Positions 1-5,610 of a stretch of DNA of 5,678 nt are shown piece after piece (the stretch's first letter is position 1; every line of letters begins with the position of its first letter). The DNA is from Niastella sp. (GTDB taxonomy: Bacteria > Bacteroidota > Bacteroidia > Chitinophagales > Chitinophagaceae): contig JAJKIL010000352.1 of NCBI GenBank assembly GCA_021154515.1, forward strand, positions 1 to 5,678, in the 5' to 3' direction. The position numbers and the translations under genes are program-made. Below the pieces are notes generated by a model. It had not been told where the DNA came from and did not search any database. It saw only the letters and a list, made by a program, of their open reading frames with translations.

Positions 1-174
1 AATGGTAAAGAATGGCGCGCCATCTCCTGGACTACTGCCGCTTCTGTAGCCGCCGTGGTAGAAATGGTAGCCAGTAAAGAATTACCGCAAAAGGGATTTA
101 TCAAGCAGGAAGAGATCCCTTTCGAAAAGTTTCTGAAAACTAAGAATGGAAGTTTGTATGCTAAGAATCATTAA
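1..174 (+). CDS. C-terminal fragment of a saccharopine dehydrogenase-like NAD(P)-dependent oxidoreductase (5' truncated by window)
   Basis: An open frame runs from the window edge to TAA at 172-174 and encodes the last 57 residues of a protein. The visible tail contains W-R-A-I-S-W, an alanine/valine-rich helix (AASVAAVVEMVA), then KGFIKQEEIPFEKFL and a final G-S-L-Y-A. This G-F-[IV]-x-Q-E-[DE]-[IV]-P-x-x-x-F-L ... LYA ending resembles, from memory, the C-termini of saccharopine dehydrogenase/saccharopine reductase family proteins. The Rossmann domain and all catalytic residues lie outside the window, so the family call rests on this tail and on context. The next gene, 72 bp downstream on the same strand, encodes a DUF1338/HglS-type enzyme that acts late in lysine degradation, which fits a saccharopine-pathway enzyme here. 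The alternative is an unrelated NAD(P)-dependent enzyme. I am confident that it is coding and moderately confident of the family. Confidence 0.6.
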   Translation, partial: NGKEWRAISWTTAASVAAVVEMVASKELPQKGFIKQEEIPFEKFLKTKNGSLYAKNH

Positions 175-191
175 GCAACTGAAATAGCATT

Positions 192-210
192 CCCCCTCCA
201 TTGGAGGGGG
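192..210. repeat. G/C-rich intergenic hairpin (possible dispersed Bacteroidota repeat)
   Basis: An 8-bp perfect inverted repeat, CCCCCTCC and GGAGGGGG, surrounds a 3-nt ATT centre and is followed by CTAGAGGGAGGCC up to about 222. The element sits in the 72-bp gap between two probable lysine-catabolism genes. No T-run follows on the plus strand, so it is not a convincing intrinsic terminator. It could act as an mRNA-stabilising or processing hairpin between cistrons. Similar CCCCCTCC...GGAGGGGG...GGGAGGCC elements recur between genes in Chitinophagaceae in my recollection; copy number in this genome cannot be seen here. Confidence 0.55.
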
Positions 211-246
211 CTAGAGGGAGGCCTGCCTAACAATAAACTAAAGCAA

Positions 247-1140
247 ATGTCAACAACACTAGATAAAGTATTATCCGGCTTAATGAACCGCTACAAAGAG
301 CGCGTGCCCGATGTATCGGCCATTATCAATGCCATGATAAAGGAAAATATCATCAGGCAACCGGCAGATATTGAAAATGACCACATTGCATTTCGCACCA
401 TGGGGGTGCCGCAACTGGGTTTACAATCGTTGGAAAAAATCTTTTTGCGCTATGGCTACCAGAAAAGAGATTACTATCACTTTCCTGAAAAGAAGCTCGA
501 TGCCTTTTGGTATGCGCCGCCCTCACCGCAATACCCGCGTATTTTCATCAGCGAGCTGCGCGTGAAGGACCTGTCGCCCGAAGTACAACAGATCATCACC
601 AGTTATACGAACGAAGTAACTGCTGATCCTGTTTCCTTTTTAAACCTCGATGATGCCAGTGCTGTAGATCAGTTCCTGCACAGCGGCTTGTGGCGCTTGC
701 CAACCTGGGCAGATTATCAAACCCTGGCAGCACAAAGCGAATATGCAGCCTGGGTTATTTACAACCGGTATTACCTCAACCATTTTACCATTAGCGTACA
801 TAATCTGAAGGATGGGTATAACACCATTGCCCAATTCAACGAATTCCTGGAGCGCAATGGATTTACACTGAACAATGCCGGCGGCAAAATAAAGACCAGT
901 CCGGATGGCGGGTTATTACAAAGCTCCACGGTAGCCGAAATGATCGATGCGGAGTTTGCCGGGGGCGAAATACATGCCATTTCAGGGTCGTATATAGAAT
1001 TTGCGGAGCGACGCATTTTGCCGCAATTTGCGCATTTGCCCAAAGACCAGGTACAGCGGATCCATCGCCGGGAAGGGTTTGAGGCAGGTAATGCGGATAA
1101 AATATTTGAAAGCACGTACAGTTCGCAAACGAATAGATAA
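247..1140 (+). CDS. DUF1338 family 2-oxoadipate dioxygenase/decarboxylase (HglS-like)
   Basis: This 297-residue cytosolic protein matches the DUF1338 family, whose characterised member HglS of Pseudomonas putida is an Fe(II)-dependent enzyme. HglS converts 2-oxoadipate to D-2-hydroxyglutarate with O2 and loss of CO2, feeding lysine carbon into central metabolism. The N-terminal signature DHIAFRTMG supplies the likely first metal ligand His46 and substrate-binding Arg50. NHFTISVH (His179) and SYIEFAERR (Glu251) are the likely second and third ligands of the vicinal-oxygen-chelate-like 2-His-1-Glu site. These ligand assignments are by motif analogy, not alignment. The protein is clearly shorter than P. 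putida HglS (about 460 residues) and corresponds to a compact form of the family with no signal peptide. The ATG at 247 has no clear Shine-Dalgarno, which is usual for Bacteroidota. Linkage to a saccharopine-dehydrogenase-like gene upstream supports lysine catabolism, and the two are probably co-transcribed. Confidence 0.87.
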   Translation: MSTTLDKVLSGLMNRYKERVPDVSAIINAMIKENIIRQPADIENDHIAFRTMGVPQLGLQSLEKIFLRYGYQKRDYYHFPEKKLDAFWYAPPSPQYPRIFISELRVKDLSPEVQQIITSYTNEVTADPVSFLNLDDASAVDQFLHSGLWRLPTWADYQTLAAQSEYAAWVIYNRYYLNHFTISVHNLKDGYNTIAQFNEFLERNGFTLNNAGGKIKTSPDGGLLQSSTVAEMIDAEFAGGEIHAISGSYIEFAERRILPQFAHLPKDQVQRIHRREGFEAGNADKIFESTYSSQTNR

Positions 1141-1145
1141 TACAG

Positions 1146-1187
1146 GTTGACCAGTTAATTTGTTAACAAGTTAACTGGTCAACTTTT
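1146..1187 (+). terminator. Perfect 13-bp inverted repeat with nested palindrome and short T-run; probable intrinsic terminator of the HglS-like unit
   Basis: The arms GTTGACCAGTTAA (1146-1158) and TTAACTGGTCAAC (1171-1183) are perfectly complementary. Inside the 12-nt loop lies a second palindrome, TTGTTAACAA (1160-1169). TTTT follows the right arm at 1184-1187. It begins six bases after the stop codon of the HglS-like gene and precedes the separate ThuA-like gene. The stem is A/T-rich in its inner half and the T-run is short, so termination may be partial. It may instead be a copy of an intergenic palindromic repeat built from GTTRAC-type units. Confidence 0.6.
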
Positions 1188-1267
1188 CATGCAACCTTTC
1201 TTCATGCTATTCCGACTTCTATGTAACTTTCAGGATCGGACAAGTATATAAAAATTAATTATACAAC

Positions 1268-2014
1268 ATGAAGAAAACGATAGCACCTGCCTACATGAAA
1301 TTTGTATTGACCGCGCTCTTTTTATTATCCTTCACAATTGTTTCCCTGGCAAAAGACAAGATCCTGGTATTTTCAAAAACAGCCGGTTACCATCACAAAT
1401 CCATCGATGCAGGCATAAAAGCCTTTCAGGAGTTAGGCGTAAAGTATCATTTCGAGGTAGATACCACAACCGATTCAACAAAGTTTGTGTTGGCCAACCT
1501 GAAGAAGTATGCAGCCATTGTTTTCCTAAGCACCACAGGCGATGTATTGAATGAGGAGCAACAAATGGCTTTTCAGCAATACATCCAGGCCGGCGGTGGG
1601 TTTCTGGGTGTGCATGCAGCCACCGATACCGAATACGGCTGGCCCTGGTATGGCAAGCTGGTAGGGGCTTATTTTGTAAAGCATCCTAAGATCCAGGAGG
1701 CCGTACTGATCATTAACGACAGCACCAACATTGCCACCAAGCATTTACCCCGTCCCTGGAAACGCACCGATGAATGGTATAATTTTAAAGACATTCAGCC
1801 CGATCTGCATGTGCTCATCTCCATCGATGAAAGTTCCTATCAGGGCGGCACCAACGGTCCTAACCATCCAATGGCCTGGTACCACAACTTTGAAGGTGGC
1901 CGTGCCTTTTACACCGAATTAGGCCATACCGATGAATCGTATGCCGATCCTCTGTACCTGCAACATGTATGGGGCGGTTTGCAATATGCGATGGGTAAGG
2001 TGAAAATGAAGTAG
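1268..2014 (+). CDS. Secreted ThuA-like domain protein (trehalose utilisation / class I GATase-like fold)
   Basis: This 248-residue protein begins with a Sec signal peptide: basic start, hydrophobic core at about residues 11-26 and probable cleavage after S-L-A28, so it is predicted to be exported to the periplasm or beyond. No Cys follows the cleavage site, so it is not a lipoprotein. From about residue 31 to 243 it is a complete ThuA-like domain (Pfam ThuA, flavodoxin/GATase-like fold). Signatures are KILVFSKTAGYHH, the GGGFLGVHAATDT turn (109-121), GAYFVKHP (133-140), TDEWYNF (167-173) and RAFYTELGHT (212-221). The founding member ThuA takes part in rhizobial trehalose/3-ketosugar metabolism; the substrate of secreted Bacteroidota members is not known from sequence. 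No sugar-active neighbours appear in this window. The ATG at 1268 is preceded only by an A/T-rich leader. An in-frame ATG at 1295 would also leave a usable signal peptide, so the start is uncertain by nine residues. A strong terminator follows. Confidence 0.88.
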   Translation: MKKTIAPAYMKFVLTALFLLSFTIVSLAKDKILVFSKTAGYHHKSIDAGIKAFQELGVKYHFEVDTTTDSTKFVLANLKKYAAIVFLSTTGDVLNEEQQMAFQQYIQAGGGFLGVHAATDTEYGWPWYGKLVGAYFVKHPKIQEAVLIINDSTNIATKHLPRPWKRTDEWYNFKDIQPDLHVLISIDESSYQGGTNGPNHPMAWYHNFEGGRAFYTELGHTDESYADPLYLQHVWGGLQYAMGKVKMK

Positions 2015-2034
2015 AACGTTTACGCTTTGTATAG

Positions 2035-2080
2035 AAATACCTGTTCGGAAGTAATGCCTGAACAGGTATTTTTCTTTTTT
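2035..2080 (+). terminator. Strong Rho-independent terminator of the ThuA-like gene
   Basis: A 12-bp perfect stem, AAATACCTGTTC (2035-2046) with GAACAGGTATTT (2060-2071), is extendable by a G-U and a G-C pair at the loop end. It is followed by a T-rich tract (TTTCTTTTTT, 2071-2080). It starts 20 bases after the ThuA-like stop codon. The T-tract runs into the stop codon of the convergent gene on the minus strand. In the minus direction only a short T-run follows the stem, so bidirectional termination is possible but weaker. Confidence 0.85.
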
Positions 2081-2570
2081 ACACACTTAAAAACTCAGTC
2101 ACGCCCGTCTTTTCTATGGCTTTATTAATGCGGTTCCTGGTAAATGTGAGCTCAAGTAAGGTGAACAACAGGAAGAACACTATTATCAAAGTTATTAAGA
2201 ACAAACCCTCAAAAGTAAAATCATCAGTCGTGAGCAGGTAAAACAGGTCCGCAAATAATCCAACTACGTTTAAGAGCCAAAATGCGATGGCCGGCAGGCT
2301 ATATCTTATTTGGTAAGAAGTAAACTCGTTTTCTTTTTTAAAGCGAACGATCAGTTTCGGGAAAATACGCTCAATAGGCGTTCTTACCCGGGTAATAAAT
2401 AAATCATTGCTTTTTTCCACTCCTAAAAAATACTTATCCTCACTTGCATAGCTCACCGATGAGGTAATAAGGTCAAGCGAAGTGAGTCGTTTTAATGAGA
2501 ATGCGCGGACCGCTTTTTCAACTATTTCCGGGTCGGTGTTCTCAATTTTGATAGTCTTGAAGTATAACAT
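2079..2570 (-). CDS. Small membrane protein of unknown function, two predicted transmembrane helices
   Basis: I do not recognise this 163-residue protein. The first 90 residues are soluble and of mixed charge, with a basic stretch PKLIVRFKKENEF at about 71-83. Two strongly hydrophobic segments follow, at about residues 92-113 and 119-141, separated by an acidic TTDDFTFEG turn. The C-terminal tail is basic then mixed (RNRINKAIEK...). This predicts an inner-membrane hairpin with both tails on the same side, probably cytoplasmic by the positive-inside rule. I start it at the ATG at 2568-2570. The frame stays open to a TTG at 2594, but that extension contains GGAGG, better read as part of the untranslated leader, although its 17-nt distance from the ATG is long for a Shine-Dalgarno. 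It lies 55 bp downstream of the YeiH-like gene on the same strand, so it may be co-transcribed and could be an accessory to the transporter; that link is only positional. Confidence 0.72.
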   Translation of the reverse strand: MLYFKTIKIENTDPEIVEKAVRAFSLKRLTSLDLITSSVSYASEDKYFLGVEKSNDLFITRVRTPIERIFPKLIVRFKKENEFTSYQIRYSLPAIAFWLLNVVGLFADLFYLLTTDDFTFEGLFLITLIIVFFLLFTLLELTFTRNRINKAIEKTGVTEFLSV

Positions 2571-2625
2571 GGGTTTAGGATTTCTTACCTCCAAAGTAAC
2601 ACAAAAGCCTAATTGAAGAAAGCAA

Positions 2626-3597
2626 TTACAAATATATTATCGCCACCAAGGTGCTCACAGAAACGATCAGCCACAGAATGAGTCCCTGTAAAACGGGTTT
2701 CCAACCAACCGACATTACCGTTTTGCCTGATAGCCCGCAACCAATGAGAAAAAGTGTAACCGTAAGCGCCCCTTTTGAAATGCCGACAATCGTATGACTG
2801 ACGTACTGGATGGCTGGAACGTACGTATTTAAGCAGATGGCTACTACAAACAACCCGATAAACCAGGGGACTTTGATCCGGGCGCCTTTATTTCTAAAGA
2901 TCAGGGTGCTGAAAAACGCCACGGGGATGATCCATAACGCCCGCACCAGTTTTACGGTGGCGGCAATTTCCAATGCTTCATTTCCATATTTACTGGCTGC
3001 GCCTACTACTGAGCTGGTATCGTGAATGGCCAGGGCGCACCAAAGTCCAAACCGGGTTTGGTCGAGCTGTACATAATGCCCCACCAGCGGAAACAATACC
3101 AGGGCACTGGCGTTTAAAATAAAGATGGTGCCCAGCGATACGCTGATTTGTTTTTCTTCTGCTTTTATCACCGGTGAAATGGCGGCAATGGCGCTGCCGC
3201 CACAGATGGCCGTTCCGGCGGCAATAAGATAGGCTGTTTTTTTATTGATCCTGAACAGCCGGCCAATGATAGTTCCAAGTATCAACGTACCAAATATAGA
3301 CGCTACAGTAAGCCACAGGCCAGTTTTCCCGGCCTGTAAGGCCGTGGTTACATTCATATTAAAACCCAGTCCCACCACAGATGCCTGTAGCAAAATATGC
3401 GTGGCTTTGTGATTTAAATGCAAATAGGGATGTCCGATAAACTGGGCGATGACCAAACCCAGTAACAACGCCACCGGCGGAGAAATAAACGGAGATACAC
3501 AAAATACCAGGGCCAGTAAAAAGATCAGTTCCCGGGTGGTGATGCTCTTGTCTAAAAAAGTTCTTTTGCTTTTCGGGGTAACATTGTCCGTTTCCAT
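2626..3597 (-). CDS. YeiH/UPF0324 family putative sulfate exporter (integral membrane transporter)
   Basis: This 323-residue polytopic membrane protein has about nine to ten hydrophobic segments and matches the UPF0324/YeiH family (Cons_hypoth698), commonly labelled putative sulfate exporter. Diagnostic regions are GTAICGGSAIAAISPV at residues 128-143, the family's re-entrant-like Gly/Ala/Ser motif, then AIHDTSSVVGAAS at 190-202 and AATVKLVRALWI at 212-223. The conserved QASVVGLGFNMN segment (71-82) is also present. Length is normal and no disruption is visible. I use the ATG at 3595-3597; an upstream in-frame TTG at 3621 would add eight residues but has no advantage. The gene follows a LysR-type regulator gene by 53 bp on the same strand. 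In enterobacteria yeiH is also next to a LysR regulator (yeiE), but there divergently. The transported ion is inferred from family naming and is not demonstrated by this sequence. Confidence 0.88.
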   Translation of the reverse strand: METDNVTPKSKRTFLDKSITTRELIFLLALVFCVSPFISPPVALLLGLVIAQFIGHPYLHLNHKATHILLQASVVGLGFNMNVTTALQAGKTGLWLTVASIFGTLILGTIIGRLFRINKKTAYLIAAGTAICGGSAIAAISPVIKAEEKQISVSLGTIFILNASALVLFPLVGHYVQLDQTRFGLWCALAIHDTSSVVGAASKYGNEALEIAATVKLVRALWIIPVAFFSTLIFRNKGARIKVPWFIGLFVVAICLNTYVPAIQYVSHTIVGISKGALTVTLFLIGCGLSGKTVMSVGWKPVLQGLILWLIVSVSTLVAIIYL

Positions 3598-3601
3598 TAC
3601 C

Positions 3602-3633
3602 CAAAGGTCAACAACTATCAACCGGCAATGAAA
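3602..3633 (-). promoter_or_regulatory. Candidate Bacteroidota-type promoter directly before the YeiH-like gene
   Basis: Read on the minus strand, TTTC (3630-3633) is followed after 20 nt by GACCTTTG (3602-3609). Each differs by one base from the Bacteroidota -33 (TTTG) and -7 (TAnnTTTG) consensus. The element ends only 4 nt before the ATG at 3597, so transcription from it would give a leaderless or nearly leaderless mRNA. Chance matches of this quality are not rare, so support is modest. Confidence 0.3.
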
Positions 3634-3637
3634 TGAC

Positions 3638-3650
3638 CAGATTTAATCTG
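3638..3650. promoter_or_regulatory. 13-bp palindrome between LysR-type regulator and transporter genes; candidate operator
   Basis: CAGATT-T-AATCTG is a perfect 6+6 palindrome with a one-base centre. It begins immediately after the LysR-type gene's stop codon (3651-3653) and lies just upstream of the candidate -33 element of the YeiH-like gene. Size and symmetry resemble a LysR-family half-box pair, although the canonical outer T-N11-A bases are not at its ends. A weak hairpin in the intercistronic RNA is the alternative. Confidence 0.35.
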
Positions 3651-4547
3651 CTATAACTTGAAGTTATTAGAGCTGATGAATTTCATAAACAGCTCATTCA
3701 GGGGCTGGTTATCACCCTGTTGTTTTACAAAATAAAAATACCGCTCGATAGCCAGTTCTTTTATATCGATGATGGTAAGCTCATTGCTCTTTAATTCTTT
3801 CAGGATAGAATGGACCGATAAAAACGCAAAACTATCAGAACTACCGAGGTACGACTTTATGCTTTCCGTACTTTCCAACACCATCTCGATATTTAATTGA
3901 GCAACCCTGATCCCTGCTTTCTTTAACGCAGCAGCTATCACTTCCTGCGAACCTGAGCCTTGCTCCCGCATCAGTAAGGGCAGTTCCTTCAATGCTGACA
4001 GGGGAATGGTTTGTTTTTTAATGGCGGGATTGCCTGTACGGGTGCACAGCACCATTTCATCTTTCAGAAAGCTGGTATACTTTAATTGTGGCCGTTTTGA
4101 TTGCCCTTCTATAATGCCAAGATCAATCTTATTCGCGGTAAGGGTATTTTCAATTTGCTCGGTATTGCTGGCCGTTAACGCAATGTTTATATCGGGGAAT
4201 TTTTGTTTAAAGGATGCGAGGTATTTAGGCAAAACATACTGCGCCACGGTTGTACTGGCGCCTATCCGAATAGTGCCCTGTACATGTTCATTCATGGCAG
4301 CCAGGTCAAACTCGATATTGCGGTAAATGGTAAAAAGCTGTTCCGTATGTTCAAGCAGAACGGCGCCGGCCGGTGTTAACTTTATGCGGGTACCGTTCCG
4401 CTCAAACAACTGGATTTTATAGTAAGCCTCAATTTCGTGAATATGTTTGGTTACGGCGGGTTGCGTAATAAACAACGCTGACGCCGCCTTGGTGAAATTC
4501 AATCTGCGCGCAACAGTGTAAAATACTTTTAGTCGGAAGTCAAACAT
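3651..4547 (-). CDS. LysR-type transcriptional regulator
   Basis: This 298-residue protein has the normal length and layout of the LysR family. The N-terminal winged helix-turn-helix spans about residues 1-60, with the signature FYTVARRLNFTKAASALFIT and QPAVTKHIHEIE (recognition helix about 29-40). A linker helix follows at about 62-88, then a periplasmic-binding-protein-like effector domain at about 91-290. GASTTVAQYVLPKYLASF (96-113) forms the usual first strand-helix of the effector domain, with Ser98-Thr100 placed as in anion-binding CysB/Cbl-type sites; MREQGSGSQE (193-202) is the second ligand-contact region. This is consistent with sensing a small anion or acid, but the ligand is unknown. 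The ATG at 4545-4547 lacks a clear Shine-Dalgarno. Only 21 bp separate it from the preceding gene and 53 bp from the following YeiH-like transporter gene, all co-directional. It probably controls the transporter, as LysR-YeiH pairs do elsewhere. Tandem rather than divergent layout is less usual. Confidence 0.9.
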   Translation of the reverse strand: MFDFRLKVFYTVARRLNFTKAASALFITQPAVTKHIHEIEAYYKIQLFERNGTRIKLTPAGAVLLEHTEQLFTIYRNIEFDLAAMNEHVQGTIRIGASTTVAQYVLPKYLASFKQKFPDINIALTASNTEQIENTLTANKIDLGIIEGQSKRPQLKYTSFLKDEMVLCTRTGNPAIKKQTIPLSALKELPLLMREQGSGSQEVIAAALKKAGIRVAQLNIEMVLESTESIKSYLGSSDSFAFLSVHSILKELKSNELTIIDIKELAIERYFYFVKQQGDNQPLNELFMKFISSNNFKL

Positions 4548-4551
4548 TTGT

Positions 4552-4583
4552 CAATGATACGCAAATAATCACTCCATCCCAAT
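4552..4583 (-). promoter_or_regulatory. Weak candidate promoter for the LysR-type gene
   Basis: On the minus strand ATTG (4580-4583), a 20-nt spacer and TATCATTG (4552-4559) each differ by one base from the TTTG / TAnnTTTG consensus. The element overlaps the 3' end of the upstream gene and ends 4 nt before the LysR ATG, again implying almost no leader. It would allow the regulator to be expressed apart from the preceding gene. The match could be chance. Confidence 0.22.
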
Positions 4584-5357
4584 TACCTTCCCCGCACCAA
4601 CATATTTTACCGGCCGTATTTCATTGCCTTGCATGGTGCCAAAGGAAATTCCTATTGCTATCATAATACTATGGTCGTCGGGTTTCATTTCGGGTAAGTC
4701 GTCAATAGTGATTTTGGAAGCCGCCCCACGCGCATTCACGGGTAACCAGTCTGTGCTACCAGTAGAAGGCCCATAATTATATTCGCCTTTGGGTTGATAT
4801 CCCCAAATAGCATCCCGGTAATAGATATCGGGTATCAGACCGGCTGTTGCAATAAACTTGTACCAGGGATAATTACCCGGTGCAATAAAGTTTAGTGCGG
4901 GTAATAAATCAGGGATATCAATTATGACCTGTTGGTTTTGTAAGGCATACAAGACAGGTGTACGTAAGATTGAATCTAACTGGTAGCGGCGATTGATGGA
5001 GAACCCTTGCAGTAACCGCGCATTTTTCGAAATGATGATGTTGCGCTGTCCCCAGTTGTTGCTGGTGTCCATTTTTTGAATGGGTTTTAGTAAGGCATTG
5101 AGCGGACCGGTGATATTATAATCAGCCAGAAACCGCAACGGATTTAGTAAGCGTTTAATATACGCGGCTGCTGCCGCCCGTCCGCCAAACTCTCTGTTAT
5201 TGCGGCGGGTATTTTCAAAATTCGGCGATTGTTTTACCTGCTTACTGCTTGGGCCGCCTTTTCTACGCACAATGATCTTGTCTGACCCGCGCATTTTATA
5301 AAAGCTCAGGTTGTCCAAAGAGCCTGTAATCTGGAGGTTGCCTTCTAGTTTAGCCAT
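4569..5357 (-). CDS. Protein of unknown function, Bacteroidota 'LSFYK...RRKGG' N-terminal family
   Basis: This 262-residue soluble protein has no signal peptide or membrane helix. Its N-terminus follows a pattern I recall from many unannotated Bacteroidota proteins: a short Gly-rich strand pair, then LSFYK (17-21), RRKGG (31-35), P-N-F-x-N-T-R (45-51) and EFG (56-58). A basic, Ala-rich helix follows at about 60-72. The middle keeps a GQRNIIIS-K...LLQGF segment (103-119) that is also typical of that group. The C-terminal half is mostly predicted beta strand, with IIDIPDLLPALNFIAPG (145-161) and a low-conservation end. No catalytic motif is visible and no function is established to my knowledge; the basic N-terminus might bind nucleic acid or a filament, which is speculation. 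The ATG at 5355-5357 is the first Met. It lies upstream of the LysR-type gene by 21 bp and downstream of an unusual CGGGATAT repeat array. Coding status is well supported, function is not. Confidence 0.75.
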   Translation of the reverse strand: MAKLEGNLQITGSLDNLSFYKMRGSDKIIVRRKGGPSSKQVKQSPNFENTRRNNREFGGRAAAAAYIKRLLNPLRFLADYNITGPLNALLKPIQKMDTSNNWGQRNIIISKNARLLQGFSINRRYQLDSILRTPVLYALQNQQVIIDIPDLLPALNFIAPGNYPWYKFIATAGLIPDIYYRDAIWGYQPKGEYNYGPSTGSTDWLPVNARGAASKITIDDLPEMKPDDHSIMIAIGISFGTMQGNEIRPVKYVGAGKVIGME

Positions 5358-5470
5358 AACAGATGATTTAATGATGGTTATTTGAAAGAGTGGTTAAATA
5401 GCTATATTATAGAAACAACACAGATATGACTTTGTACTAAACCGGAGATATTTTGTCCTTTAAAAAGAGG

Positions 5471-5524
5471 CGGGATATATACGGGATAAATCGGAGTTAT
5501 ATCGGGGATATCTCCGGGATATCT
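5471..5524. repeat. Degenerate tandem array of an about 11-bp unit (core CGGGATAT), approximately helically phased
   Basis: Five units start at 5471, 5482, 5492, 5503 and 5515, giving spacings of 11, 10, 11 and 12 bp, close to one DNA turn. Core sequences are CGGGATATAT, CGGGATAAAT, CGGAGTTATA, CGGGGATATC and CGGGATATCT. The last two contain a perfect 9-bp direct repeat GGGATATCT at 5505-5513 and 5516-5524. A further isolated copy, CGGAGATAT, occurs at 5443-5451. The array lies 114 bp upstream of the start of the LSFYK-family gene and beyond the terminator of the gene to the right. The period is not a multiple of three and no gene overlaps it. It may be a multi-site protein-binding region or a dispersed family repeat. 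Confidence 0.7.
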
Positions 5525-5551
5525 ATTTTTTACCCCGAAAGTTAGTGTAAT

Positions 5552-5581
5552 AAAAAAGGCCTTCCCAATACATTGGGAAGG
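5552..5581 (-). terminator. Rho-independent terminator of the TonB-dependent-receptor-like gene
   Basis: A perfect 10-bp stem, CCTTCCCAAT (5560-5569) with ATTGGGAAGG (5572-5581), is separated by 2 nt; in practice the innermost pairs open into a loop. On the minus strand the stem is followed by CCTTTTTTA, the expected T-run. It begins about 30 nt downstream of the minus-strand stop codon at 5611-5613, which fixes its orientation. Confidence 0.85.
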
Positions 5582-5610
5582 ACTTTACTTTATACTTGAC
5601 CTCCTGAAAA

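Noticed and set aside
771..1115. 114-codon open frame on the minus strand inside the HglS-like gene
   Set aside because: It lies fully antisense to a well-supported gene and its translation shows no recognisable domain; a shadow frame.
1197..1231. TTTC-N23-TAACTTTC promoter-like pair before the ThuA-like gene
   Set aside because: Both elements have a mismatch and the spacer is longer than the usual 19-21 nt, so it was not listed as a feature.
2571..2594. TTG-initiated eight-residue N-terminal extension of the small membrane protein
   Set aside because: The extension includes GGAGG, which looks like leader rather than coding sequence, and an ATG is available at 2570. I kept the shorter form, but proof needs an ortholog alignment.
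2611..2627. 5-bp inverted repeat AATTG/CAATT overlapping the YeiH-like stop codon
   Set aside because: The stem is short and A/T-rich with no T-run, so it is too weak to call a terminator between the two minus-strand genes.
3598..3621. TTG-initiated eight-residue extension of the YeiH-like protein
   Set aside because: An ATG at 3597 gives a normal family length, and the extension overlaps the promoter-like element.
4006..4326. 106-codon open frame on the plus strand within the LysR-type gene
   Set aside because: It is antisense to a clear LysR effector domain and has a Cys/Ser-rich, family-free translation; a shadow frame.
5402..5412. A/T-rich palindrome CTATATTATAG, reading TATAAT on the minus strand
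   Set aside because: A TATAAT -10 box is not the Bacteroidota consensus and the palindrome is short in A/T-rich DNA; chance is sufficient.
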